From Antarcticimicrobium sp040365005 (GTDB lineage Bacteria > Pseudomonadota > Alphaproteobacteria > Rhodobacterales > Rhodobacteraceae): DNA of 64,000 bases. Position 1 is the stretch's first letter, and the number at the start of each line of letters is the position of its first letter. The stretch spans positions 183,443 to 247,442 of the forward strand of contig NZ_BAABWV010000006.1 of NCBI RefSeq assembly GCF_040365005.1, given 5' to 3'. Under the pieces are notes generated by a model that searched no databases, was not told where the DNA came from, and was given only the letters and a program-made list of their open reading frames with translations. Shown one piece after another: positions 1 through 8,082 of this stretch. The translations under genes and the position numbers were made by a program.

Positions 1-749
1 GTGCGGTCGTCGGTCTCGACGAAGATGCCGGACAGGGTGGCCGGCCCCCTTGCGGGCGAAAACCGCTCCTTGCCCATGCCGGTGACAAAGCGGCGCATCG
101 GCTCGGCCTTGTCCATGCCGATGACCGAATTGTAATCGCCGCACATGCCGGCATCGGTCTGATAGGCGGTGCCGCCGGTCAGGATCTGGGCATCGGCGGT
201 GGGAACATGGGTGTGGGTGCCCACGACAAGGCTGGCACGACCGTCGCAGAAATGTCCCATCGCCATCTTTTCCGAGGTCGCCTCGCAGTGGATGTCGACG
301 ATCACCGCCTGTGCCAGCCCGCCCAGCGGATGGCTGCGGAGCACCTGATCGATGGCCGAGAACGGATCGTCGAAGGCCCGCTTCATGAACACCTGCCCCA
401 GTACCTGCGCGACCAGCACCTTGCGCCCGCCGGGAGCCGAGAACAGGCGAAAGCCCTTGCCCGGTGCGGATTTGGCAAAGTTGATCGGACGGATGATACG
501 CGGCTCGCGCTCGATATACTGCATCATGTCCTTCTGGTCGAAGGCATGGTCGCCCAGCGTGAGGCAGTCGGCGCCGGCATCGAGCAGGAGCTTGGCGTGC
601 TCACCGCTCAACCCCATGCCGTTGGAGGAATTCTCGCCGTTGACCACGACGAAATCCAGACGCCACTCTTCGCGCAGGCGCGGGAGGGTCTCGGAAATCG
701 CCGCGCGGCCCGCGCGGCCCATCACGTCACCAAGGTACAGAAGTCTCAT
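1..749 (-). CDS. YmdB/TIGR00282-family metallophosphoesterase (3' end cut by window edge)
   Basis: Predicted cytoplasmic dinuclear-metal phosphoesterase of the YmdB family, whose characterised members hydrolyse 2',3'-cyclic nucleotides. I translated it from the ATG at 749 leftward; 249 codons are visible and about 20 C-terminal residues should lie outside the window. Family metal-site motifs are present in order: LGDVMGRAGR (D8), NGEN (37-40), LGDHAFDQ (65-71), DIHCEATSEK (152-161) and GTHTHVPTAD (177-186). It is the last visible gene of a minus-strand series after mgtE, the folate cyclo-ligase and a fasciclin gene. The family call is firm. The in vivo role in this lineage is not established, so I give no symbol. 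Confidence 0.9.
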   Translation of the reverse strand, partial: MRLLYLGDVMGRAGRAAISETLPRLREEWRLDFVVVNGENSSNGMGLSGEHAKLLLDAGADCLTLGDHAFDQKDMMQYIEREPRIIRPINFAKSAPGKGFRLFSAPGGRKVLVAQVLGQVFMKRAFDDPFSAIDQVLRSHPLGGLAQAVIVDIHCEATSEKMAMGHFCDGRASLVVGTHTHVPTADAQILTGGTAYQTDAGMCGDYNSVIGMDKAEPMRRFVTGMGKERFSPARGPATLSGIFVETDDR

Positions 750-845
750 GCCCGCTTGGTAGGGCGTGGCGCGACCAAGGGCAAGGGGCGCGCCACGCAG
801 GTCAAGCGATTTGCACCCGCCCGATACGGGCGGGCGCAAGCGGCC

Positions 846-1331
846 TTACTTGGGCAGGATCACCTGGTCGATCACGTGGATCACCCCGTTCGAGGCCATC
901 ACGTCGGCGCTGATCACCTTGGCGCCGTTCACCGTGACGCCGCCTTCGGTCATGATGGTCAGGTCACCGCCCTGCACGGTCGGGGCCATCATGTTGTCGG
1001 ACAGATCCGTGCTCATCACCTTGCCCGGCACAACGTGGTAGGTGAGGATCGCGGTCAGCTGATCCTTGTTCTCGGGCTTGAGCAGGGTTTCGACGGTGCC
1101 CTCGGGCAGCGCGGCAAAGGCCTCGTCGGTGGGGGCAAAGACCGTGAAGGGCCCCTCGCCCTTGAGGGTCTCGACCAGCCCGGCGGCCTGAACGGCCGCG
1201 ACCAGTGTGGTGAAGCTGCCGGCGCTCACGGCGGTGTCGACGATATCCTTGGAATGGCCCCCGGCAAAGGCGGCGGTGCCCGCGGTCATGGCGGCGGCGG
1301 TGGCGATGGACATGAAGGTGCGACGAAGCAT
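846..1331 (-). CDS. secreted fasciclin (FAS1) domain protein
   Basis: Single FAS1-domain protein of 161 residues, probably exported to the periplasm or cell surface, where FAS1 domains mediate adhesion or matrix contacts. The N-terminus (MLRRTFMSIA, then an Ala-rich run ending AFAGG near residue 25) is a signal peptide. The FAS1 core follows with GPFTVFAPTDEAFAALP near 60-76, the YHVVPGK H-box and the closing NGVIHVIDQVILP. I chose the ATG at 1331 because GGGAG lies 8 bases upstream; an ATG five codons further up overlaps that ribosome-binding site. It stands alone between the folate cyclo-ligase and the phosphoesterase. The exact function is unknown, but the domain assignment is secure. Confidence 0.93.
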   Translation of the reverse strand: MLRRTFMSIATAAAMTAGTAAFAGGHSKDIVDTAVSAGSFTTLVAAVQAAGLVETLKGEGPFTVFAPTDEAFAALPEGTVETLLKPENKDQLTAILTYHVVPGKVMSTDLSDNMMAPTVQGGDLTIMTEGGVTVNGAKVISADVMASNGVIHVIDQVILPK

Positions 1332-1410
1332 TGTACGGTCTCCCATTGATTTTGTACGAATGCCGAAGTGACATTCCCCCCTGCTACGCCCCTGCCCCGC
1401 GGTTGGATCT

Positions 1411-1461
1411 GACGAAAAAACACCCCGCGCGCCCTTGACCCGCCGCGCCGCGCGCTAAGCC
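1411..1461 (-). terminator. possible terminator after the folate cyclo-ligase gene
   Basis: Read on the minus strand, a GCGCGC arm (1450s), a GC-rich loop and a second GCGCGC arm (1428-1433) are followed by TGTTTTTT. Stem plus U-run fits a Rho-independent terminator for the mgtE/cyclo-ligase unit. The arms are self-complementary repeats, so the fold is not unique. Confidence 0.35.
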
Positions 1462-1518
1462 GGGACACCGCGAATAGTCACGACACGATCATGTGACCCC
1501 GCGTGAGGAAAACGCCGC

Positions 1519-2085
1519 CTATCCGCGTGGAATCGTGAGCACCCGGGTCTCGGTGACGATCATGTCGAGCGGCTGGTCGGTCGGCTCCAGCGGCAGGTCT
1601 TGGGCCTGTTGCGCGTCATAGGCAAAGCCGATCGCCAGCGTGGCGCGGCGCGCGCGCAGCCGTTCCAGCGTGCGGTCGTAAAACCCGCCGCCATAGCCCA
1701 GCCGATTGCCGGCAATATCGAAGGCGACCAGCGGCACGATCAGGATCTCGGGTTCGAAAAACGCTTCGACCGCCGGGATGCGGGCACCGAACGGGCCATC
1801 GACCAGCGCGCAATCGGGGGTCCAGCGGCTGAAGCGCAGAGGCTGCCCCTCGCCCGCGATCACCGGCACGCCCACCACCCCGTGCGCGGCGGCCTCGGCC
1901 ATCGCCGGGCGCGGGTCGATCTCGGTGCGGATCGGCATGTAGCCGGCCAGCGGCACCGCGCGATAGCCCGCCAGAACCGCGCTGAGCTGCGCCGCAGCAC
2001 CCGGCCCCGCCGCCGCATGCGCCGCCTTGCGCCGGGCAAAGGCGGATTTGCGCGCCGCCGCCTTGGCTGCGGCCAGGTCGCTCAC
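1519..2085 (-). CDS. 5-formyltetrahydrofolate cyclo-ligase
   Basis: ATP-dependent conversion of 5-formyl-THF to 5,10-methenyl-THF, recycling the folate storage form in the cytoplasm. The protein is 188 residues, the normal family length. It carries the basic N-terminus (KSAFARRKAA), the substrate-loop region RTEIDPRP (53-60), DGPFGARIP (96-104) and the signature GYGGGFYDR (130-138). The start is GTG at 2085, and the GTGA overlaps the mgtE stop by 4 bases, so the two are translationally coupled. 6S RNA often accompanies this gene in bacteria; none is recognisable here. Confidence 0.95.
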   Translation of the reverse strand: MSDLAAAKAAARKSAFARRKAAHAAAGPGAAAQLSAVLAGYRAVPLAGYMPIRTEIDPRPAMAEAAAHGVVGVPVIAGEGQPLRFSRWTPDCALVDGPFGARIPAVEAFFEPEILIVPLVAFDIAGNRLGYGGGFYDRTLERLRARRATLAIGFAYDAQQAQDLPLEPTDQPLDMIVTETRVLTIPRG

Positions 2086-3488
2086 AGCAGCACCAGCGAG
2101 GCAAGCCCGAGGAAGGCGAAGAAGCCCACGACATCGGTCACCGTTGTCACGAAGGTGCCCGAGGCCAGCGCCGGGTCGACGCCGAACCGCTCCAGCGCGA
2201 TCGGGACCACCGTGCCGGCGACCCCGGCCACCACCATGTTGATCACCATTGCCGCCGCGATCACGTAGCCAAGGTCGAGCGTGCCGAACCAGACCAGGCT
2301 GACCCCGCCCATCACCACGGCAAAGACCAGGCCGTTGATCAGCCCGACCAGCAATTCGCGCCGGACCACCCGCCAGACGTTGGCGCGGGTCAGGTCGCGG
2401 GTGGCCAGCGCCCGCACCGCCACGGTCAGCGACTGGGTGCCCGCGTTGCCCCCCATCGAGGCGACGATCGGCATCAGCACCGCCAGCGCCACCAGCACCG
2501 CGATGGTCGCCTCGAACTGGGCGATCACCAGCGACGCGAGGATGGCGGTCAGCAGGTTCACCGCCAGCCAGGGCAGGCGTTGCCGCGCGGTGGCCGCCAC
2601 CGTGTCGGACAGCGAGCTTTCCTCGCCGACCCCGGCGAGGCGCAGGATGTCCTCTTCGTGCTCCTCGTCCAGCACGGTCATGGCATCGTCGATGGTGATC
2701 ATCCCCACCAGCCGCCCCTCGGGGTCGACCACCGGGGCGGAAATCAGGTGATACTGGTTGAAGGCATAGGCGACGTCCTCCTCGTCCTGGTCGACGGGAA
2801 TGACCTGGAACACCTCCTCGGTGATCTCCTGCAACGCCACCTCGCGACGCGAGCGCATCAGCTTGCCCAGCGTCACGTTGGCGGTGGGGTGCATGCGCGG
2901 ATCAACCAGGACGACGTGATAGAACTGTTCCGGCAGATCCTCGGAATCACGCAGGAAATCGATCGCCTGGCCGACGTTCCAGTGATCGGGCGCGAACACC
3001 ACCTCGCGCTGCATCAGGCGGCCGGCGGAATTTTCGGGATAGGCCAGTGCCTGTTGCACCGCGACCCGGTCGGCGGCCTCGAGCGCGCCCAGGATCGTCG
3101 CCTTCTGCGGCTCTTCCAGGTCCTCGACCAGGTCGACCACGTCATCGCTTTCCAGCTCACGCACGGCCTCGGCCAGGACGTTCGGGTGCAGCATGCCGAT
3201 GACGTCCTCGCGAACGCTCTCGTCAAGCTCAGACAGGATGTCGCCGTCGAACGCGCGCCCGTAGAGCCGGATCAGCCGACCCCGGTCATAGGCGTTGATC
3301 TGCTCCAGGAGGTCGGCGATGTCGGCCGCGTGCAGCGGCTCCATCAGTTCGATCAGCCGGTCACGATCCCTGGCATCGACCGCGTAGAGAATCGCGGCCA
3401 CCGCCCGGCGGTCCAGCTCATAGGCAGAGTCATGGCCGCCCTCGTCGGGCAGCTGGTCGTCTTCGCGCTGATCGTCGCCTGTATCCAT
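2082..3488 (-). CDS. mgtE: magnesium transporter MgtE
   Basis: MgtE-type Mg2+ channel of the inner membrane, gated by cytoplasmic magnesium. The order is typical: acidic N-terminal superhelical domain (LIELMEPLHAADIADLLEQI), a CBS pair (roughly residues 140-265, including QVIPVDQDEEDV and SAPVVDPEGRLVGMITIDD), then about five C-terminal membrane segments with PIVASMGGNAGTQSLT, the conserved pore-lining GNAGTQ motif. I use the ATG at 3488 (468 residues). The open frame extends further upstream but would run into the divergent guanine deaminase gene and lacks MgtE homology. It overlaps the downstream cyclo-ligase by 4 bases. Confidence 0.96.
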   Translation of the reverse strand: MDTGDDQREDDQLPDEGGHDSAYELDRRAVAAILYAVDARDRDRLIELMEPLHAADIADLLEQINAYDRGRLIRLYGRAFDGDILSELDESVREDVIGMLHPNVLAEAVRELESDDVVDLVEDLEEPQKATILGALEAADRVAVQQALAYPENSAGRLMQREVVFAPDHWNVGQAIDFLRDSEDLPEQFYHVVLVDPRMHPTANVTLGKLMRSRREVALQEITEEVFQVIPVDQDEEDVAYAFNQYHLISAPVVDPEGRLVGMITIDDAMTVLDEEHEEDILRLAGVGEESSLSDTVAATARQRLPWLAVNLLTAILASLVIAQFEATIAVLVALAVLMPIVASMGGNAGTQSLTVAVRALATRDLTRANVWRVVRRELLVGLINGLVFAVVMGGVSLVWFGTLDLGYVIAAAMVINMVVAGVAGTVVPIALERFGVDPALASGTFVTTVTDVVGFFAFLGLASLVLL

Positions 3489-3624
3489 GGCCCGCCCAAT
3501 ACCCCGAAATGTGCGCAAAATAGAAGAAGGTTCTACGCGAAAACAATGACAATGGCGGAATTTACCAGTTCCTGCGTGCACTCTAGTCTGGCGGCGACAT
3601 AATGGACCGAAAAGCGGATTTCCG

Positions 3625-4917
3625 ATGAGCGCAGTGACGATTCTGACCGGGCGGGTGCTGTCCTTTGCGACCACGCCCTTTGACGGGGCGCCGGGCGCGG
3701 CGGCCCGGCTCGACGAGGCGGTGGCGTTGCAGGACGGGCGCATCCTGGCGCGCGGCACGGCGGAAGAGCTGCGCGCGGCCCATCCGCAGGCGGTGCGACA
3801 CGCGTACGGCGACAAGGTGATCTGCGCCGGTTTCGTCGACCCGCATGTGCACTACCCCCAGACCGCGATGATCGCGAGCTGGGGCAAGCGGCTGATCGAC
3901 TGGCTCAACAGCTATACCTTCCCCGAAGAGATGAAATTCTCCGACCCCGCCTATGCCGCCGAGATTGCCGCGCGCTATCTCGACCTGACGGCGGCGGAGG
4001 GGACGACGACCATGTGTTCCTTCTGCACCATCCATCCGGGCAGCGTCGACGCCCTGTTCACCGAGGCGCAAAGGCGCGGTCAACGGGTGGTGGCGGGCAA
4101 GACCTGCATGGATCGCAACGCGCCCGAGGGGCTCCGCGACAGCGCGCAATCTGCCTATGACGACAGCAAGGCGCTGCTGGAACGCTGGCACGGGGTGGAC
4201 CGCATTGCCTATGCCATCACGCCGCGGTTCTCGCCGACCTCGACGCCGGAGCAGCTGGAGGCCCTCGGCGCGCTCTGGGCCGAGCATCCCGGCTGCCTGA
4301 TGCAAACCCACCTGAGCGAGCAGACCGACGAGATCGCCTGGGTCAAGGGACTGTTCCCCCAGGCGCGCGATTACCTCGACACCTATGAGCAGTTCGGGCT
4401 GCTGGGGGCCAACGGTCTCTATGGCCACGCCATCCACCTCGAACCACGCGAACGGGATCGCTTGCGCGAGGTGGGCGCGGCGCTGGTGCATTGCCCGACC
4501 TCGAACACCTTCATCGGGTCGGGCCTGTTCGACATGGCCGGGCTGATGGCCGGTGGGCATCGCATCGGACTGGCCACCGATACCGGCGGCGGCTCGTCGT
4601 TCTCGATGCTGCGGACCATGGCGGCGGCCTATGAGATCGGCCAGTTGCGTGGCACGCCGCTGCACCCGGCGCAGCTGATGTGGCTGGCGACCGTCGGCTC
4701 GGCGCAGGCGCTGCGGATGGACGACCGGATCGGCAATATCGCCCCGGGTATGGAGGCCGACCTGGTGGTGCTCGACCTCGCCTCGACCGCCGCCATCGCC
4801 CAGCGAGAGGCCGAGGCTGATGACCTGTGGGAGGCGCTGTTCCCGACCATCATGATGGGCGACGACCGCGCGGTGGCCGAGGTCTGGATCGGCGGGCGCC
4901 GCGTGAAGGGCGGCTGA
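3625..4917 (+). CDS. guaD: guanine deaminase
   Basis: Zinc amidohydrolase deaminating guanine to xanthine in purine catabolism; cytoplasmic, 430 residues. Metal and active-site motifs are all present: PHVHYPQT (73-80), GKTCMDRNAP, ITPRFSPTST, THLSEQ, GHAIHL, HCPTSN and the late DTGGGSSFSML. The gene starts 136 bases from the divergent mgtE start and is followed by a GC-rich hairpin and the lineage-typical GCCTCCGGCGGGG sequence. No other purine genes are adjacent, so it seems a stand-alone salvage or catabolic gene. Confidence 0.95.
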   Translation: MSAVTILTGRVLSFATTPFDGAPGAAARLDEAVALQDGRILARGTAEELRAAHPQAVRHAYGDKVICAGFVDPHVHYPQTAMIASWGKRLIDWLNSYTFPEEMKFSDPAYAAEIAARYLDLTAAEGTTTMCSFCTIHPGSVDALFTEAQRRGQRVVAGKTCMDRNAPEGLRDSAQSAYDDSKALLERWHGVDRIAYAITPRFSPTSTPEQLEALGALWAEHPGCLMQTHLSEQTDEIAWVKGLFPQARDYLDTYEQFGLLGANGLYGHAIHLEPRERDRLREVGAALVHCPTSNTFIGSGLFDMAGLMAGGHRIGLATDTGGGSSFSMLRTMAAAYEIGQLRGTPLHPAQLMWLATVGSAQALRMDDRIGNIAPGMEADLVVLDLASTAAIAQREAEADDLWEALFPTIMMGDDRAVAEVWIGGRRVKGG

Positions 4918-4930
4918 CCGGCCTGTGAAC

Positions 4931-4972
4931 GCCCCCCCCGGGGGGAGGGGCGTGCCTCCGGCGGGGATATTT
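4931..4972 (+). terminator. hairpin plus GCCTCCGGCGGGGATATTT element after guaD
   Basis: A near-perfect C8/G-rich hairpin occupies 4931-4951. It is followed at 4954-4972 by GCCTCCGGCGGGGATATTT, a short sequence I recognise as common at gene ends in Rhodobacterales genomes. A reverse-complement copy lies at 5120-5137, at the end of the convergent gene. Confidence 0.5.
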
Positions 4973-5119
4973 CCGGAGAAAGGAAAAGGGGGGGCACAAG
5001 GCCCCCGCCCCGAAAAAGAGGTCAACCTCTTCCTCTCACACGGCCATCGGCGTCCCCGCCTGTACCGCGGGACAACCGTGCCGATGCTGGGTTACGATTT
5101 CCTTGCTTCCGTTCTCTTC

Positions 5120-5137
5120 AAATACCCCGCCGGAGGC
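5120..5137 (-). repeat. inverted copy of the GCCTCCGGCGGGG-TATTT element
   Basis: On the minus strand this reads GCCTCCGGCGGGGTATTT, matching 4954-4972 with one change. Each copy is oriented so that it follows the 3' end of its neighbouring gene (guaD on plus, the AhpD-like gene on minus). That is consistent with a terminator or attenuator role. Confidence 0.5.
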
Positions 5138-5151
5138 TTCGGGGCAGAGGG

Positions 5152-5490
5152 TCACGCGGCGCTCAACTCGTCGAAACATTCCAGCGCCTTGGCGGCGTAC
5201 ATCATCGACGGACCGCCGCCCATCTGGATGCACATGCCCAGCACGTCGGCAACCTCTTCGCGGCTGGCGCCGGCCTTGATCAACGACTCGACATGCAGCC
5301 CGATGCAGGATTCGCAGCGATCCGCCACGGCGATGCCGAGAGCCACGAACTCCTTGGTCTTGAAGTCGAGGACGCCGCCCTCCTTCACCGCCTTGCTCAG
5401 CCCGCCAAAGCCGCGCGTGGCCTCGGGGTTGGCGCGGTTCAGGTTGCGCAGCCCGTCGCGGATCTTGGGCAGTTTCTCTTTCCAGCTCAT
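5152..5490 (-). CDS. carboxymuconolactone decarboxylase / AhpD-like protein
   Basis: Small (112-residue) all-helical CMD-family protein. The family includes AhpD-type peroxidase partners with a CxxC active site. Here the motif is DRCESCIGLHVESLIKAGAS: two cysteines spaced CxxC followed by His, as in redox-active AhpD-like members rather than true decarboxylases. I chose the ATG at 5490 because AAAGG lies 7 bases upstream; ATGs at 5496 and 5505 are alternatives. It stands alone, so no substrate can be deduced. A thiol peroxidase or disulfide-reductase role is the best guess. Confidence 0.85.
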   Translation of the reverse strand: MSWKEKLPKIRDGLRNLNRANPEATRGFGGLSKAVKEGGVLDFKTKEFVALGIAVADRCESCIGLHVESLIKAGASREEVADVLGMCIQMGGGPSMMYAAKALECFDELSAA

Positions 5491-5559
5491 TTTCATGCCT
5501 TTCATGGTCCGGTTTCGCGGCCAGTGACCACGCGCCGGACCGAGCGGCATTGATCTTGA

Positions 5560-6222
5560 TCAGAAAGAGGGTTTTTCCGCGATCAGGGCAAGGTTGTTCG
5601 CCGGCATTTCGACCACCTCGGCCAGGTCCAGCCCGGCGGATTGCAACAGGTCGATCACGTCGAAATCATCCTTGTAGCCGATGCGCGAATCCTGCGCCGT
5701 GAGACTGGCGTGAAAGGCTTCGTCGCCGGCACTGGTCAATTCGCCGGCGCGCATGAAGGGACCATAGATCACGAACCGGCCACCGGGGGACAGCGCATGC
5801 GCCGCCTCGGCGATCAGCACCTCGACCCAGTCCATCGGGACAAGGTGCAAAAGGTTGATCACCAGGATCAGCGACTGGCCCTGCATCCGCGCACCCCAGC
5901 CGGGTGTGCAGGCGTCCAGTTCCAGCGCCGGCGCGATATTGGCGCAGCCGCTTTCGGCGGCGTGGGCGATGATGCTGGCGCGCCGCGCCGCGTCCGGTTC
6001 CGTCGGCTGCCACTGCAGGTCGGGGAACCGCGCCGCAAAGGCCACCACGTGCTGGCCGGTGCCGCTGGCGATCTCCAGCGCACGCCCGGTGCGGGGCGCC
6101 ACATGCTCCAGCAGATCGCAAAGCGGCGCCAGGTTGCGTGCCGCCGAGGGCGCGATCAGCTTGTCGCCCTCGCCCTTGTTGGCAACGCTGGCGGTATCGG
6201 GCAAGTTCAGATGTCCGGTCAT
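5560..6222 (-). CDS. DUF938 family SAM-dependent methyltransferase-like protein
   Basis: Class I Rossmann-fold protein of 220 residues matching the DUF938 family. It shows SAARNLAPLCDLL near the start, the SAM-binding LEIASGTGQH at 49-58, QPTEPD as the motif II acidic stretch and the family-specific IYGPFMRAGELTSAG segment. DUF938 proteins have no firmly established substrate. It lies downstream of the flavoprotein operon but is separated by two GC hairpins, so it is probably a separate unit. Confidence 0.88.
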   Translation of the reverse strand: MTGHLNLPDTASVANKGEGDKLIAPSAARNLAPLCDLLEHVAPRTGRALEIASGTGQHVVAFAARFPDLQWQPTEPDAARRASIIAHAAESGCANIAPALELDACTPGWGARMQGQSLILVINLLHLVPMDWVEVLIAEAAHALSPGGRFVIYGPFMRAGELTSAGDEAFHASLTAQDSRIGYKDDFDVIDLLQSAGLDLAEVVEMPANNLALIAEKPSF

Positions 6223-6300
6223 GGCGGCCCCCTCTTCCCCCTTCGGTCACGAGGGGGATCACAGGCTTGATAGTCGCCGGGGCCGGGTTCGGCAAGCGTG

Positions 6301-6342
6301 CCGGGCGCAGCCCGGGAAAGGCGGCCCGGGAAAAGCCGGGCC
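6301..6342. terminator. two tandem GC hairpins between the flavoprotein and DUF938 genes
   Basis: CCGGGC-GCA-GCCCGG (6301-6315) and GGCCCGG-GAAAAG-CCGGGCC (6323-6342) are perfect stems immediately beyond the flavoprotein stop codon. There is no U-run, so they may mark the 3' end of the redox operon without being classical intrinsic terminators. Confidence 0.4.
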
Positions 6343-6351
6343 TCCGATCCG

Positions 6352-8082
6352 CTATGCCGGCCAAGTGCCGAAAGGTTGCTTTTCAAGCTCCATCGCACCG
6401 TCCGGTCCGCGATAGATATTGATCCAGGCGCGCCAGTTCTCGTCGTCGACCTCGGGGTAATCCAGCCGGAAGTGGCTGCCCCGGCTTTCGGTCCGCATCA
6501 GCGAGGCGCGCAGTTTCATCTCGGCCGAGAGGATCATGTTCCGGGTCTCGAAGGCCAGGCGCAATTCATGCATGTTCGCCGCCCGCAGCATCGGCGCGTG
6601 ATGGTCGCGCAGCTCCTCGACATAGGCCAGCGCTGCCTGCATCATCGGAGCCTTCTTGATGTAGAGCACGAAGTTCGGGATCATGATCCCCTGCAGCGTC
6701 TGCGTCACCCAGGCCGGACCATAGCCCGCCTCGCGGCGCAGCGGTGCAAGGATCTCGTCCTTGATCTGCTCCAGCCGCGCGTCGGTGATCATCGGCGCCT
6801 CGACGCCATCGGCATAGCCTGCCGCCGCCTCGCCGGCGATGGCACCCTGCACCGCCGAGCCGGCCAGCGACGAGCCGATCTGGGTATAGATCCCGCCGGC
6901 CATGTGGCTGCCCAGCGCATCGCCCGCAGCATAAAGCCCCGGGACGTTCGAGGCGCAGCGGTCGTCATGGGGCACCAGCCCCTCGGACTTGTGGATCGCC
7001 ATGCCCGCCGAAGCCCCGCCGACATTCGCGCCGGCGCCAAAGCCCGGCGGCGGACCGCCCGGCGCGCCGCCCTTGCCCGAGGGGGGCGGCCCCTCGCCGC
7101 CGGGAGGGGGGAAGCTGCGCTGGAACTCTTCCGGCACGAAGGGGCCGCCGGCGATCTCATCCTCGGGCTGTTTCGCCCCCGGCCCACCCTCCACCGGGTT
7201 GCCCAGCTTGTAGGCGCGGTAGTTCATGTCGACGCCAAGGTCGTGATGCACCTCGACCCCGTTGGTGCTCGGCGTCCGCTCGAACATGTCGCCCCAACCG
7301 TCGAAACAGGCGGCCGGGTTCTCGGCGCGGGTGCTGTGGCCGTCGTTCCATTCCTTGCCGGTCACCTTGGCGCCGATCTCATAGGCCATCACCGTGCCGT
7401 CATGGGTCAGGTCGCAGACCGGGAAACCGCTGGGTTTGAACCCGCCTGCCCCGGTGCACAGGATCACCGATTTCGCCCGGATCGTCACGACCTCCTCGGC
7501 GTCGAGCCGAAAGCCCGCCGCGCCGGCGATCCGGCCACCTTCCTTGATCAGATGGGTCACCACCACCCGCTCCAACAGCGGGATGTCCCGCTCCTCGATG
7601 GGTTTCATGAAGGGACGGTTGGCCAGGGTCTGGTCGAAAAAGCCCCAGTCGCGCAGTTCGCGCGCGCGGTCCAGCGAATGCTCGGCCAACTGGCGGGTAT
7701 AGACCGCGTTGTTGGTGCCCAGCGCCGAGCGCGAAACCGTATCGACGAAATCGTCGATGGTGCCGCTCTCGGTCTCGGGATCGAACACGAAGAACCCCTT
7801 GCCAAAGGGCGTCAGCCCGGAGGAGCCAAGCCGCCCCTTGGACACGATCATGGTGCGTGCACCGGCGTCATGCGCCTTGACCGCCGCGAACAGCCCGGCC
7901 ATGCCGCCGCCGATCACGAGGACATCGGTGGAATGGTCGGTATTGGAAATGGTCTCGACGTCGATCTCGACCTTGTTGTCGGCCCAGGCGGCCATCCCGA
8001 GCGAGGCGACCCCCGCCGTCGCGCCCGACAGCGCCAGGAATTCACGGCGGGTTCGCCCGTTGGTGTCATGCGGTGCGGTCAT
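6352..8082 (-). CDS. Tat-exported FAD-dependent oxidoreductase, fumarate-reductase-like flavoprotein
   Basis: Flavoprotein of 576 residues with a twin-arginine signal (TRREFLALSG, residues 11-20). The dinucleotide-binding VLVIGGGMAG (54-63) and VPGLYAAGDALGSHMAGG late in the protein are typical of the succinate dehydrogenase / fumarate reductase / APS-reductase-alpha fold. It is the third gene of an operon with a ferredoxin and a haem-binding membrane protein; its ATGA overlaps the membrane-protein stop. AAAGGAG lies 7 bases before the ATG. Residues about 311-354 form an unusual Pro/Gly-rich insert (for example FPPPGGEGPPPSGKGGAPGG). The electron donor or acceptor substrate is unknown. Fumarate-reductase-like chemistry is an inference from the fold only. 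Confidence 0.8.
   Translation of the reverse strand: MTAPHDTNGRTRREFLALSGATAGVASLGMAAWADNKVEIDVETISNTDHSTDVLVIGGGMAGLFAAVKAHDAGARTMIVSKGRLGSSGLTPFGKGFFVFDPETESGTIDDFVDTVSRSALGTNNAVYTRQLAEHSLDRARELRDWGFFDQTLANRPFMKPIEERDIPLLERVVVTHLIKEGGRIAGAAGFRLDAEEVVTIRAKSVILCTGAGGFKPSGFPVCDLTHDGTVMAYEIGAKVTGKEWNDGHSTRAENPAACFDGWGDMFERTPSTNGVEVHHDLGVDMNYRAYKLGNPVEGGPGAKQPEDEIAGGPFVPEEFQRSFPPPGGEGPPPSGKGGAPGGPPPGFGAGANVGGASAGMAIHKSEGLVPHDDRCASNVPGLYAAGDALGSHMAGGIYTQIGSSLAGSAVQGAIAGEAAAGYADGVEAPMITDARLEQIKDEILAPLRREAGYGPAWVTQTLQGIMIPNFVLYIKKAPMMQAALAYVEELRDHHAPMLRAANMHELRLAFETRNMILSAEMKLRASLMRTESRGSHFRLDYPEVDDENWRAWINIYRGPDGAMELEKQPFGTWPA

Noticed and set aside
1286..1468. Short minus-strand ORF overlapping the fasciclin start
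   Set aside because: Proline-rich shadow frame with no ribosome-binding site.
1433..1518. Possible small RNA (6S-like) promoter and transcript downstream of the folate cyclo-ligase gene
   Set aside because: TTGACC is followed by a -10-like TAAGCC at too short a spacing, and no long bulged hairpin typical of 6S RNA is visible. The stretch fits terminator remnants better.
2281..2751. Thr/Ser-rich plus-strand ORF within mgtE
   Set aside because: Shadow frame of the MgtE membrane domain.
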